Shown here: one piece after another, positions 6,059 through 14,531 of the stretch | How positions within the stretch are numbered: the stretch's first letter is position 1 | Layout of the letters: every line of letters starts with the position of its first letter | Assembly: GCF_012910705.2 (NCBI RefSeq) | Contig: NZ_WTVG02000032.1 | Span: 1 to 64,000, forward strand | DNA length: 64,000 nucleotides | Source of the DNA: Aromatoleum anaerobium | GTDB taxonomy: Bacteria > Pseudomonadota > Gammaproteobacteria > Burkholderiales > Rhodocyclaceae | Direction: 5' to 3' | The notes under the pieces: generated by a model | Database searches by the model: none | Told to the model about the DNA's origin: nothing | What the model saw: only the letters and a program-made list of their open reading frames with translations | Made by a program: the position numbers and the translations under genes

Positions 6059-7354
6059 TTACGGCTCACGCAGGGCACGGCGCAGGGTGTCAGTGATGGG
6101 GGAGATCAGGTAGTCGATCACGCTGCGGCTTTCGAGCAGCACGTACACTTCGGCGGCCATGCCCGGTTTAATGGCAGGGATGCCCGCAGCGCGCAGCGCG
6201 TCGGTCGGGGCGCGAACCTGGATCACGTAATAAGGCTGGCCGTCCTTGTCCGTCAGGGCGTCGGCCGAAATGTAGCTCAGGCTGCCCCGCACCAAGGGTG
6301 TCGTGCGCGCGTTGAAGGTGGTGAAGCGCAGTTCCGTCCCTTGCTCCGCTCGCAGATGCTTGATGGCATCCACACCGACCTGCGCTTCAACGACCAGCGC
6401 CTCGTTGTCCGGAACGATTTCCATCAGCGGTTCGCGTGCGGGCGCCACCTCCCCGGGGGCATTGAGCCGCAGTCCCACCACTGTGCCCGAAACTGGTGCT
6501 ACAACCGACTTGCGGCGAGCGGCATCTTCCAGCGGGCGCAACTGTTCGCGCAACTGGACCAACTGGGCATTGGTCTCCTTGAACTCCTCGGCGGCGATGC
6601 GCTGGTATTCGCTGCGGGCCGAAGCCAGGCGCAGGGCGAGGTCGTTGCGGCGCTGTTCGGACTGCGCCAGTAGCGCCTCGTGCTCGCCCTGCTTGGCACT
6701 GTACTCAGCCACCGAACGTTCAAAGGTGATTACGCGAGCGCGGGAAATGAACTGCTTGTGCACCAGTGTTTCGTTGAGCGCCAACTCCTCCCGTGCCAAC
6801 CGGACGGCCTCGCGGCTGGCGTCCATTTGGCGCTGCAACGCCGCCTGTTCTTCGATGACAGCGCGTAACTGGCGCTGGTAGCTCGCCAATTGCTCGTCAA
6901 GCAAGGCGCGACGGGTGCGAAATATCCGCAGTTCGCGCTGGAATGCGTTGTTGGCGAGGGTGCGGTCGAAGGCGATGCGCTGTTGCGCACGCACTTCGAA
7001 ACGCGGTGCCAGTTGCTGTTCGGCGTCCAGGCGCTCGCGCTTGAGGGTTTCGAAGACCATCAGTTCCTGCAGAAGCTGATGGTTTGCGTCGAGTTTGACG
7101 TCGTCGAGCTCGACCAGCGACTGCCCCTCGCGCACCCGGTCGCCATTGCGCACCAGGATGCGTTTGACGATGCCGCCGTCGGTATGCTGTACGAACTTGC
7201 GGTTGGTCTCGGCCTTCACCAGCCCCACCGTCACCACCGCGCCCTCGAGCGGGGCGAGCCACATCCAGAAAAGGAAGGCGAGCAGGCTCATGCCGATGGC
7301 CCACAGCCCCAGGCGTTGAGCGGCCACCGGCGGACTTACGGACGACAGGTTCAT
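6059..7354 (-). CDS. type I secretion membrane fusion protein (HlyD/PrtE family)
   Basis: 431 residues from ATG at 7354, which overlaps the ABC transporter stop (TGATG). The protein has a short cytoplasmic tail, one N-terminal membrane segment (about residues 20-40, LGLWAIGMSLLAFLFWMWLA), a barrel-sandwich half (GGIVKRILVRNGDRVREGQS), a long coiled coil (about 90-270, rich in QL, EE and RR), the second lipoyl half (VVAPVSGTVVGLRLNAPGEV) and a C-terminal beta domain (KPGMAAEVYVLLESRSVIDY). It links the inner-membrane ABC transporter to a TolC-type outer-membrane channel. No TolC homologue is in this window. It is last in the operon after the RTX gene and the ABC gene. Confidence 0.95.
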   Translation of the reverse strand: MNLSSVSPPVAAQRLGLWAIGMSLLAFLFWMWLAPLEGAVVTVGLVKAETNRKFVQHTDGGIVKRILVRNGDRVREGQSLVELDDVKLDANHQLLQELMVFETLKRERLDAEQQLAPRFEVRAQQRIAFDRTLANNAFQRELRIFRTRRALLDEQLASYQRQLRAVIEEQAALQRQMDASREAVRLAREELALNETLVHKQFISRARVITFERSVAEYSAKQGEHEALLAQSEQRRNDLALRLASARSEYQRIAAEEFKETNAQLVQLREQLRPLEDAARRKSVVAPVSGTVVGLRLNAPGEVAPAREPLMEIVPDNEALVVEAQVGVDAIKHLRAEQGTELRFTTFNARTTPLVRGSLSYISADALTDKDGQPYYVIQVRAPTDALRAAGIPAIKPGMAAEVYVLLESRSVIDYLISPITDTLRRALREP

Positions 7355-9075
7355 CAGGCGGCCCCTTGCATCAACTCGGCCGCAGCCGCAGGCTGTGCGC
7401 TCCCCGACAGTCGCGCCAGCACCTCGTCGCGCGGTCCGAGAAGCTCCATGCGCCCTTCGCGCAACACCAGCAGATAGTCGAGGGGGGCCACGAGCGAAGC
7501 CTTGTGGGTGATTACGACCACGGTGGTGCGCTCCTGACGGAGTTCGGCCAGGGTCAGGACCAGCGCCTGTTCGCCGTCGGCGTCGAGATTGGCGTTGGGC
7601 TCGTCGAGCACGACGATGCACGGTCGCCGGAATAGCGCCCGCGCCAGACCCACGCGCTGGGCCTGCCCCGCCGACAGTCGGATGCCGCCTTCGCCCAGCA
7701 ACGTGTTGAAGCCATCGGGCAGCTTGAGAATCATGTCGTAAGCATGAGCGCGGCACGCGGCTTCGACCACCTCTGGGCCAGCCTGCGTGTCGAAACGGGC
7801 GATGTTCTCGGCGACCGTGCCGGGGAAGAGCTCGACATCCTGCGGCAGGTAGCCCAGATGGGGGCCGAGCTGCTGCACGTCCCACTGAGCAATTTCGGCG
7901 CCATCGATGCGCACCTTGCCCGCGCTCGGCGCCCACACGCCGACCATCACCTTGGCGAGACTCGATTTGCCCGCGCCGCTCGGGCCGAGGATGCCCAGTG
8001 ACTTGCTCGCGGGCAAAGTGAAGTCGACATGACGCAGGAGGGGAAAATCGGGGCTGCGCCCCGCCAGCGCGATGCGTTCGAGCTGCAGCTTGCCGGTGGG
8101 TGTCGGCAGCGGTGTCCGCTCGCCACTGTCCTGCGCCGCCGGGAGTAACTGCGTCAGCCGACGGTACGCGCCGCGAGCCGCCACCAGCCCGCTCCAGTTG
8201 CCGATCAGGGCCTCGACCGGCGCCATGGCACGGCCAAAGAGAATGGTGCCGGCGATCATGATGCCCGGGGTGACATGATTATCGAGTACCAGCCACGCCC
8301 CCACTCCCATCATCGTGACCTGGATCGCCTGGCGTAGAAACTTGCTCGCCGCAAGCAGACTGCCGGCGCGGGTGCTGCTCGTCTGCATCAGATCGAGCGT
8401 GCGGCGGTTGAGCCCGTTCCAGCGGGCGGCAAAGGCGACGGTCATGCCCATGCCGTTGAGCACATCCGCGTTGCGCAGGCCCTGGTCTACGAACTGCGCC
8501 CCGCGCCGCGTCGATTCGGCCAGCTGTTCGAGCGCGGTGCGGTTTGCACGTTCGGTACTCCAGGCGATCGCCATCAACAGCAGGGCGCCGCCCAGTGCCA
8601 CCGCGCCCAGAGCCGGGTGAAACAGAAAGATCACGATGACGTAGACGCCCATCCACGGGGCGTCGAACAGGGCGATGACATTTGCGCCGGAGAGGAAGCC
8701 GCGCAGCGTCCCTACGTCGCGCAAGCCACCCGAGGGCGAAGCCGGGGCGGGCGCGCTCGCCACGCGCACAATGTGGCGCAGCACGGTCTCGCCCAGGCAT
8801 TCGTCGATGCGCCGGCCGACTTCGACCAGCACGCGGGAGCGAGCCACTTCCACCGCGCTCATGGCGACGAGCGCAATCGCCACGCCGACTGAGAGCATGG
8901 CCAAGGTCGCTTCGCTGCGACTTGAGAGGACGCGGTCGAACACCTGCAGCATGTAGAGGGTGGGTCCCAGCAGCATGAGATTGACGAAGATGCTGAAACC
9001 GGCGGCATACCACAGCGCACTGTGCAGCGGAGCGAGCAGCGTCGGTAGCCGGCGCGGGGTGTCGGTCGAAGGCAT
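7354..9075 (-). CDS. type I secretion ABC transporter, permease/ATPase (PrtD/PrsD type)
   Basis: 573 residues from the ATG at 9075 (MPSTDTPRRLPTLLAPLHSA); longer in-frame extensions to 9192 are low quality. The N-terminal half is the transmembrane domain (about 20-300: ALWYAAGFSIFVNLMLLGPT and others). The nucleotide-binding domain carries Walker A GPSGAGKSSL, signature LSAGQAQRVGLARAL and Walker B IVVLDEPNANLD. There is no N-terminal C39 peptidase-like domain, which fits the PrtD class that exports RTX proteins with uncleaved C-terminal signals. It sits 191 bases downstream of its presumed substrate gene and overlaps the HlyD gene by one base. Confidence 0.95.
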   Translation of the reverse strand: MPSTDTPRRLPTLLAPLHSALWYAAGFSIFVNLMLLGPTLYMLQVFDRVLSSRSEATLAMLSVGVAIALVAMSAVEVARSRVLVEVGRRIDECLGETVLRHIVRVASAPAPASPSGGLRDVGTLRGFLSGANVIALFDAPWMGVYVIVIFLFHPALGAVALGGALLLMAIAWSTERANRTALEQLAESTRRGAQFVDQGLRNADVLNGMGMTVAFAARWNGLNRRTLDLMQTSSTRAGSLLAASKFLRQAIQVTMMGVGAWLVLDNHVTPGIMIAGTILFGRAMAPVEALIGNWSGLVAARGAYRRLTQLLPAAQDSGERTPLPTPTGKLQLERIALAGRSPDFPLLRHVDFTLPASKSLGILGPSGAGKSSLAKVMVGVWAPSAGKVRIDGAEIAQWDVQQLGPHLGYLPQDVELFPGTVAENIARFDTQAGPEVVEAACRAHAYDMILKLPDGFNTLLGEGGIRLSAGQAQRVGLARALFRRPCIVVLDEPNANLDADGEQALVLTLAELRQERTTVVVITHKASLVAPLDYLLVLREGRMELLGPRDEVLARLSGSAQPAAAAELMQGAA

Positions 9076-9266
9076 GATGTTCGGAGAATAGTTTTTTGAA
9101 TGCCAAGCAGGTCGCCGGCGGCGCGTAACGTCGCACGCTGCTTTGCGCGACCAGCCGGAATCACCCAAAGCAGCGGCGGACGGCCCGGACACGCTGGCGC
9201 GGGCAAGGCGGTCCGTTCAGACGCCGCGCCGAATCGCGTGAGCGGGACGCAACTTTGCGCGGCATC

Positions 9267-11678
9267 TTAGCTGACCATGAAATCTCCCGCGCCGAGTGCG
9301 AGTCCGGGGGTGAGCGTGGCGAACTGGAGCGCGCTAATGCTCCCCGTGCCGTCAGCGTCGTAATACAACGCGCCTGTGGCGCTGTTGTAGATCAGGTAGT
9401 CATTGGCATCGGCCGCGGTGGTGATGCCGTCGCCCATTCGGAACAGGCCGGCAGCCAGTGCCCCCGTGGCGGTCAGCGACGTGAAGAGGGCGTTCTCAAG
9501 CTGGATCGTGTCGTCCACCACCCGGAAGTCGGTGATCGTGTCGAGGTTCGACGCGGCATTGAGCGTGGTGTCAAAGCGGAAAATGTCCAGCCCCGCACCG
9601 CCGGTCAGGATATCGTTGCCCGCGCCGCCGTTGAGGGTATTGGCGCTGCCATTGGCGATCAGGATGTTGTCGAGGGCGTTTCCGGTCAGCTTGTACGCTG
9701 TCGTGTTGAGGAGGGTCGCGTTCTCGACATTGGCGCCAAGCGTGTAGGTGCCGCCTGCGGTCGCGATCTTCACCTGCACCACGTCGGTGCCGCCCAGGGC
9801 GGCCGTGGCGTTCGTCTCGACCACCGCATCAGCGACGTTATCCACCACGTAGGTGTCGCTGCCATCGCCGCCGATCAGCCTGTCGGCTCCCACTCCGCCG
9901 TCAAGAGTGTCGTTGAAGGCGCTGCCCGTCAGAGTGTTCGCGCCGGCGTTGCCGGTCATCGCCAAGGCGTTCATCACCGCGGCGGCGTTGACGTTGAGCG
10001 CCGCGGTGCCAAGAGTCACCGCAGTCGCCCCGCTGCCGGTGCCGACCACCACCCGCTCGATGCCGCTGTCCCCGGCGTACAGCGTCAGCGTGCTCGCCGT
10101 GCTCGCCGCAAAGCGCACTTCATCGCTGCCGGTCGTGCCGCTATCGGCGATCTCGGCCGCCGGGTGCTCGGTCGCCAGAGCGATCAGATATACGTCCGAT
10201 CCTTCCCCGCCGTTCAGGCTGTCGGTGCCCCCTTTGCCGTCGAGGACGTTGGCGGCGGCATTGCCCGTGAGGGTGTTGTTGAGGGCGTTGCCGCTCAGAT
10301 TGAGACGGCTGCCGCCCGTGTCGCCGGCGTCAAGGTGCTCGAGGTTGGCGCCCAGCGTCAGGGTTGCCATAGTGGTGTTGGTCGAACTGCCGCGCAGCCG
10401 GATCGTGTCGGTGCCGGCATTGAGGGCTTCGGTCACGGTGTCCTGCAGCGCGCCGGCCGCGGTGAGGTCGACCAGATAAGTATCGTCGCCCAGCCCGCCT
10501 TGCAGGATGTCGGTGCCGGCTCCGCCGTCGAGCCTGTTCGCTGCGGCGTTGCCGTTGAGGGTGTTGTTCAGGCCGTTCCCCTGCAGGTCATAGGCGACGG
10601 CGCTGATCAGTGTGGCGTTCTCGACGTTCTCCGCTAGGATGAACTGGCCACCGGTGCTGGCGATGCCGACTTGCACCAGATCGAGGCCCGCGTTGAGCGC
10701 TTCGTGCACGACGTCGTCCCCGTGGTCGATGATGTAGGTGTCGTTGCCGGCACCGCCTACCATCGTGTCGGCGCCGGCGCCACCATTGAGGATGTTGGCT
10801 GCCGCGTTACCGGTGAGGGTGTTATCCAGCGCGTTGCCTGTCAGATTGAATGCAACAAGACTGGTGAGGGTCGCGTTCTCGACGTTGTCCGCGAGGCGAT
10901 AGGTTCCGCCCGCGGTGGCGACGCCGACCTGGACCAGATCCGTGCCGGCGTCGAGCGCTTCGCTGACTCCGTCTCCTGCATTGTCGATGACGTAGGTGTC
11001 GTTGCCGGCACCGCCCGTGAGCGTGTCGATGCCGGCACCGCCGTTGAGGGTGTCGTTGCCGTCACCCCCCGCCAGGGTGTTGACGGCGGCATTGCCGGTG
11101 AGGACGTTGTCGAGGGCGTTGCCCGTCACGGAGAACGCGACGAGACTGCTCAGTGCGGCGTTCTCGACGTTGTCTGCGAGGCTGTACGTTCCGCCCGCGA
11201 GGGCGATGCCGACCTGGACCAGATCCGTGCCGGCGTCGAGCGCTTCGCTCACCGCGTCTCCTGCATTGTCGATGACGTAGGTGTCGTTGCCGGCACCGCC
11301 CGCGAGTGTGTCGGCACCGGGGCCGCCATTGAGGACGTTGGCGGCGGCATTGCCCGTGAGGGTGTTGTTGAGGGCGTTGCCACTCAGATTGAGGCGGCTG
11401 CCGCCCGTGTTGCTGGCATCAAGGTGCTCGATGTTGGCGCCCAGTGTCAGGGTCACTGTAGTAGTGTTGGTCGAACTGCCGCGCAACCGGATCGTGTCGG
11501 TGCCGGCATTGAGGGCTTCGGTCACGGTGTCCTGCAGCGCGCCGGCCGCTGTGAGGTCGATCAGATAAATGTCATCGCCCAGTCCGCCTTTCAGGATGTC
11601 CGTCCCGGCTCCGCCGTCGAGGGTGTCTACACCGGCTTCGCCATTGAGCGTGTCGTTGCCAGCCAGGCCATTGAGCAC
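9267..11678 (-). CDS. 3' fragment of the giant RTX gene: calcium-binding array and secretion signal
   Basis: 803-residue open frame with many GGxGxDxLxGGxGNDT nonapeptides (LNGGAGIDTLTGGAGNDTYV and others). Longer RTX-associated units of about 100 residues alternate with them (DTVTEALNAGTDTIRLRGSS; GTDLVQVGIALAGGTYSLAD). The last ~100 residues (TITDFRVVDDTIQLENALF ... YYDADGTGSISALQFATLTP) form the uncleaved type I secretion signal. The ATG at 11678 is an internal Met, not a natural start. A product could only come from internal initiation. Confidence 0.7.
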   Translation of the reverse strand: MLNGLAGNDTLNGEAGVDTLDGGAGTDILKGGLGDDIYLIDLTAAGALQDTVTEALNAGTDTIRLRGSSTNTTTVTLTLGANIEHLDASNTGGSRLNLSGNALNNTLTGNAAANVLNGGPGADTLAGGAGNDTYVIDNAGDAVSEALDAGTDLVQVGIALAGGTYSLADNVENAALSSLVAFSVTGNALDNVLTGNAAVNTLAGGDGNDTLNGGAGIDTLTGGAGNDTYVIDNAGDGVSEALDAGTDLVQVGVATAGGTYRLADNVENATLTSLVAFNLTGNALDNTLTGNAAANILNGGAGADTMVGGAGNDTYIIDHGDDVVHEALNAGLDLVQVGIASTGGQFILAENVENATLISAVAYDLQGNGLNNTLNGNAAANRLDGGAGTDILQGGLGDDTYLVDLTAAGALQDTVTEALNAGTDTIRLRGSSTNTTMATLTLGANLEHLDAGDTGGSRLNLSGNALNNTLTGNAAANVLDGKGGTDSLNGGEGSDVYLIALATEHPAAEIADSGTTGSDEVRFAASTASTLTLYAGDSGIERVVVGTGSGATAVTLGTAALNVNAAAVMNALAMTGNAGANTLTGSAFNDTLDGGVGADRLIGGDGSDTYVVDNVADAVVETNATAALGGTDVVQVKIATAGGTYTLGANVENATLLNTTAYKLTGNALDNILIANGSANTLNGGAGNDILTGGAGLDIFRFDTTLNAASNLDTITDFRVVDDTIQLENALFTSLTATGALAAGLFRMGDGITTAADANDYLIYNSATGALYYDADGTGSISALQFATLTPGLALGAGDFMVS

Positions 11679-13390
11679 GTCGTCCCCAGCAAGACCATTG
11701 AGGACATCGCTACTGGCCGTTCCGTTGATGACGTTCCCTTCAGGCGTGGGCGGGGGTGGGTGGTGGACGAGGACGCGACAGTGAGGCGGAAAATGTCCGA
11801 AACGGAGGTGCCGGCGTCGTCGGTTGCGGTCATTCTAAAATCGAGAGGCCCGATGTCGATCGGGTCAGGGGTACCGGACAAGGTGCCGGTCGCGGCATTG
11901 AAAGAGAGCCACGGCGGCAGTCCGCTGCCGTCGGCCATGCTGAGGCCGTAGGTGAGCATTTCAAGGTCCGGATCCTTGAAGGCGCCGGCGGGCACCGAAT
12001 AGTTGAAGGGGGTGCCGATTGTCAAATTCTTGTCGGGCAGGGGGGTGGCAAGCGTTGGCGCATCATTCGTCGCGATGATCTCCACCGTGGTGCTGCCGGT
12101 CACGCTGAGAGCCCCTCCCGTACCCTGGCTGCCGGTATTGCCGTCGCTGAAAGTCCAGTCGATCTGGACCGTGGCCGGGGGCGCGTCCGAAGTGTTGCCG
12201 TAGGCAATCTGCTGCATCGCCGAATTGACCCGGGCCTGGGTGGCGCTGGCATTGAAGACAAGCGTCAACGTGCCTGCGGCGTTGGCGGTCACGCGACCGA
12301 TCGTAATGCCATCGACCGCGAAATAGCGACCAGTGAGCAAGGTGGAAAGCGAACCGCCGGATGCTGCGGAAAACACATCTTCGCCGCTGGCCCCGTCATG
12401 GCGCGTCAGGGTCAGCGTGGCGCCGTTGTAGTTTTTTGCTGTCGAAAGTTCGAGGTCAAAAATCTGAGCATCGCGATCCAGGACAACGTAGTTTGGATAG
12501 TGCGATTCGATAAAGGCAGGGTGCGCGTCCAGCGTGTTCGCGGAGGGCGAGAAGGTGCTGTCCAGACTGCCGTCGGAGTTGTAGCGGGCCAGTGCGAAGT
12601 CGCCGTTGCTGGACCCGGCCAGCAGAATCTTGCCGTCGGCCTGCACAGTGACGCTGCGACCCGCATCGTTTGCCGAGTCGAAGTCAGTCGTGAGCTTGCC
12701 ATCCTTGTCGAAGCTGGTGTCAAGACTGCCGTTGGCGTTGTAGCGAACCAGCGCGAAGTCGCCGTTGCTGGATCCCGCCACCAAAATCTTGCCGTCAGCC
12801 TGCACGGCGACACTCTCGGCACTGCCCCATGAGCCGAAGTTGGTTATGACTTTGCCATCGACATCGAAGCTGGTGTCGAGACTGCCATTTGTGGTGTAGC
12901 GCGCCAGGATGAAATCCCCATTGGCGGATCCCGCCACCAGGATTTTTCCGTCGCCTTGCACGGCGACACTGTTTCCAAAGCCCTGTGAATACGAACCGAA
13001 GCTGGTTGTGAGCTTGCCATCGGCATCGAAGCTGGTGTCGAGGCTGCCGTCGGTGTTGTAACGTGCGAGGGCGAAGCTGTCATAGGTATTTCCCGCTACC
13101 AGTATCTTCCCGTCGGCCTGCACTGCAACGCTTCGGCCGGCGTCCTGATACGAGCCGAAGTTGGTCGTCACCGTGCCATCGCTATCGAAGTTGGTGTCGA
13201 GGCTGCCGTCGGGGTTGTAGCGCGCCAGCGCGAAGTTGCCGTCACAGGATCCCGCCACCAGAATCTTGCCGTCGGCCTGCACGGAGACGCTGCGACCCTC
13301 TCCACCTCCGTCATACCAAAAAATGTTGGCCGTCACCGTGCCGTCGCTAGCGAAACTGGTGTCGAGACTGCCGTCGGGGTTGTAGCGTGC
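11627..13390 (-). CDS. middle fragment of the giant RTX gene: second delta-60 block and cadherin-like pair
   Basis: From the IS boundary the frame reads ARYNPDGSLDTSFASDGTVT and five further VQADGKILVAG-type repeats, then a VCBS/cadherin-like segment (NYNGATLTLTRHDGASGEDV; PPATVQIDWTFSDGNTGSQG) and a putative-Ig domain ending FRLTVASSSTT. Past about 11750 the frame is wrong and reads unrelated residues to 11627. The segment duplicates the module found in the 5' fragment. Confidence 0.65.
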   Translation of the reverse strand, partial: ARYNPDGSLDTSFASDGTVTANIFWYDGGGEGRSVSVQADGKILVAGSCDGNFALARYNPDGSLDTNFDSDGTVTTNFGSYQDAGRSVAVQADGKILVAGNTYDSFALARYNTDGSLDTSFDADGKLTTSFGSYSQGFGNSVAVQGDGKILVAGSANGDFILARYTTNGSLDTSFDVDGKVITNFGSWGSAESVAVQADGKILVAGSSNGDFALVRYNANGSLDTSFDKDGKLTTDFDSANDAGRSVTVQADGKILLAGSSNGDFALARYNSDGSLDSTFSPSANTLDAHPAFIESHYPNYVVLDRDAQIFDLELSTAKNYNGATLTLTRHDGASGEDVFSAASGGSLSTLLTGRYFAVDGITIGRVTANAAGTLTLVFNASATQARVNSAMQQIAYGNTSDAPPATVQIDWTFSDGNTGSQGTGGALSVTGSTTVEIIATNDAPTLATPLPDKNLTIGTPFNYSVPAGAFKDPDLEMLTYGLSMADGSGLPPWLSFNAATGTLSGTPDPIDIGPLDFRMTATDDAGTSVSDIFRLTVASSSTTHPRPRLKGTSSTERPVAMSSMVLLGTTCSMAWLATTRSMAKPV

Positions 13391-13392
13391 TA

Positions 13393-14529
13393 GTGTTTAA
13401 TTGCGTAAGTTAACAATAGTATTACGAAGCTGTGACCCGCGAACCTCTCGTTTGCGCCAGACGAATGGCGCTGCGTTTTCGTTGTAGGCGGCAGTGAAGG
13501 CATGGATGGCCTCAATGAGTTGCTCGACGCTTCGGAAGCTCGCGTTGTTCAGCGTCTTTCGCTGGAAGATGCCGAACCAGATTTCGACTTGGTTGAGCCA
13601 GCTCGCACTGGTAGGCGTGAAGTGAAAGGTGACGTTCGGATGTGCGGCGAGCCAGTCCTCGTTCTTCTTGTGGGTGTTCAAGTTGTCCAGGATGACGTGG
13701 ATCTGCCGGTCGACGGGCTGGTCGGCAACGACCTCGTCCATGAAGGCCTGGAAGTCGGCGCGCTTTTTAGTCTGCGTCGTCTTGCCTCGGATGACGCCGG
13801 TGGCGACCTCCAATGCGGCGAACAAATTGACGGTGCCGTGCCGCTTGTAGGTGCTCTTCATTCCCTGGACGACCTTGCCACTGCTGGTCTGCACGTAGCC
13901 GCGCGCCCGCTCGAGGGCTTGAATCGAGGGCTTCTCGTCGACGCTGATCACCAGGGCGTTCTCGGGCGGGTTCAAGTACAGCCCGATTATGTCGGCCGCT
14001 TTGGCGGCAAACTCCGGGTCCGTGCTGACGCACCACGAACGGTGGCGCTGCAACTGGATGCCTTCCTTGCGCAGGATGCGCCACACCGCGTGATCGGACA
14101 CGCTCAGCGCCTTGGCCAGCGAGCCCCCATCCCAGCTCGCCATGCCGGCCGGTGGCGGCAATTCGAGCTGTGCCAAGATTCGGTCGCGCAACTCGACACC
14201 GTACTTGGCGGGCTTGCCGGGCCGGGGCGCGTCGCGAAGCCCTGCGATACCTTGCTCGGCAAAGCGTCGGCGCCACAGCCCGACCGTATTCGGTCGAACA
14301 CCGAGCTCGCTGGCAACCTCGTCATTGCGCTTGCCATGCAGGCACGCCAGAACGATGCGCGCACGCTCGACCAGGCGAACCTCGCCGCTCCGACTTCGAG
14401 ACAGACGCTCAAGCTCCGACATCACTTCTGCCGGACACGACAACTCAACCGCCACTCGCGCCATGAGACCCCCTTGTGTCAAGCGAAGTGGGTATCATAA
14501 TACTATCTTGTATTAACGCAACTAAACAC
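13393..14529 (-). mobile_element. IS630-family insertion sequence, 1137 bp, with TA target duplication
   Basis: Terminal inverted repeats of about 32 bp begin GTGTTTAATTGCGTAAG on the left (13393) and GTGTTTAGTTGCGTTAA on the right (complement, from 14529) and share ATAGTATTA at their inner end. The element is flanked by TA at 13391-13392 and 14530-14531, the hallmark duplication of IS630/Tc1-type elements. It carries one transposase gene whose stop codon lies inside the left repeat. It interrupts the RTX adhesin gene. Confidence 0.93.
13397..14464 (-). CDS. IS630-family transposase
   Basis: 355 residues from the ATG at 14464, preceded by AGGGGG; an upstream TTG at 14482 is a less likely start. 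The N-terminus holds an HTH (GKRNDEVASELGVRPNTVGL, WRRRFAEQG). The DDE core shows VISVDEKPSIQ (first Asp), HVILDNLNTHK (second Asp) and SASWLNQVEIWFG (Glu), all intact. FHFTPTSASWLNQVE is typical of IS630 members. The enzyme looks active, so the element may still be mobile. Confidence 0.95.
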   Translation of the reverse strand: MARVAVELSCPAEVMSELERLSRSRSGEVRLVERARIVLACLHGKRNDEVASELGVRPNTVGLWRRRFAEQGIAGLRDAPRPGKPAKYGVELRDRILAQLELPPPAGMASWDGGSLAKALSVSDHAVWRILRKEGIQLQRHRSWCVSTDPEFAAKAADIIGLYLNPPENALVISVDEKPSIQALERARGYVQTSSGKVVQGMKSTYKRHGTVNLFAALEVATGVIRGKTTQTKKRADFQAFMDEVVADQPVDRQIHVILDNLNTHKKNEDWLAAHPNVTFHFTPTSASWLNQVEIWFGIFQRKTLNNASFRSVEQLIEAIHAFTAAYNENAAPFVWRKREVRGSQLRNTIVNLRN

Positions 14530-14531
14530 TA

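Noticed and set aside
9255-11951. Long plus-strand open frames across 9.3-11.9 kb (Val/Gly/Arg-rich)
   Set aside because: They are antisense to the RTX repeats; the repeated codons keep the opposite strand open. Composition is low-complexity and no family is recognisable.
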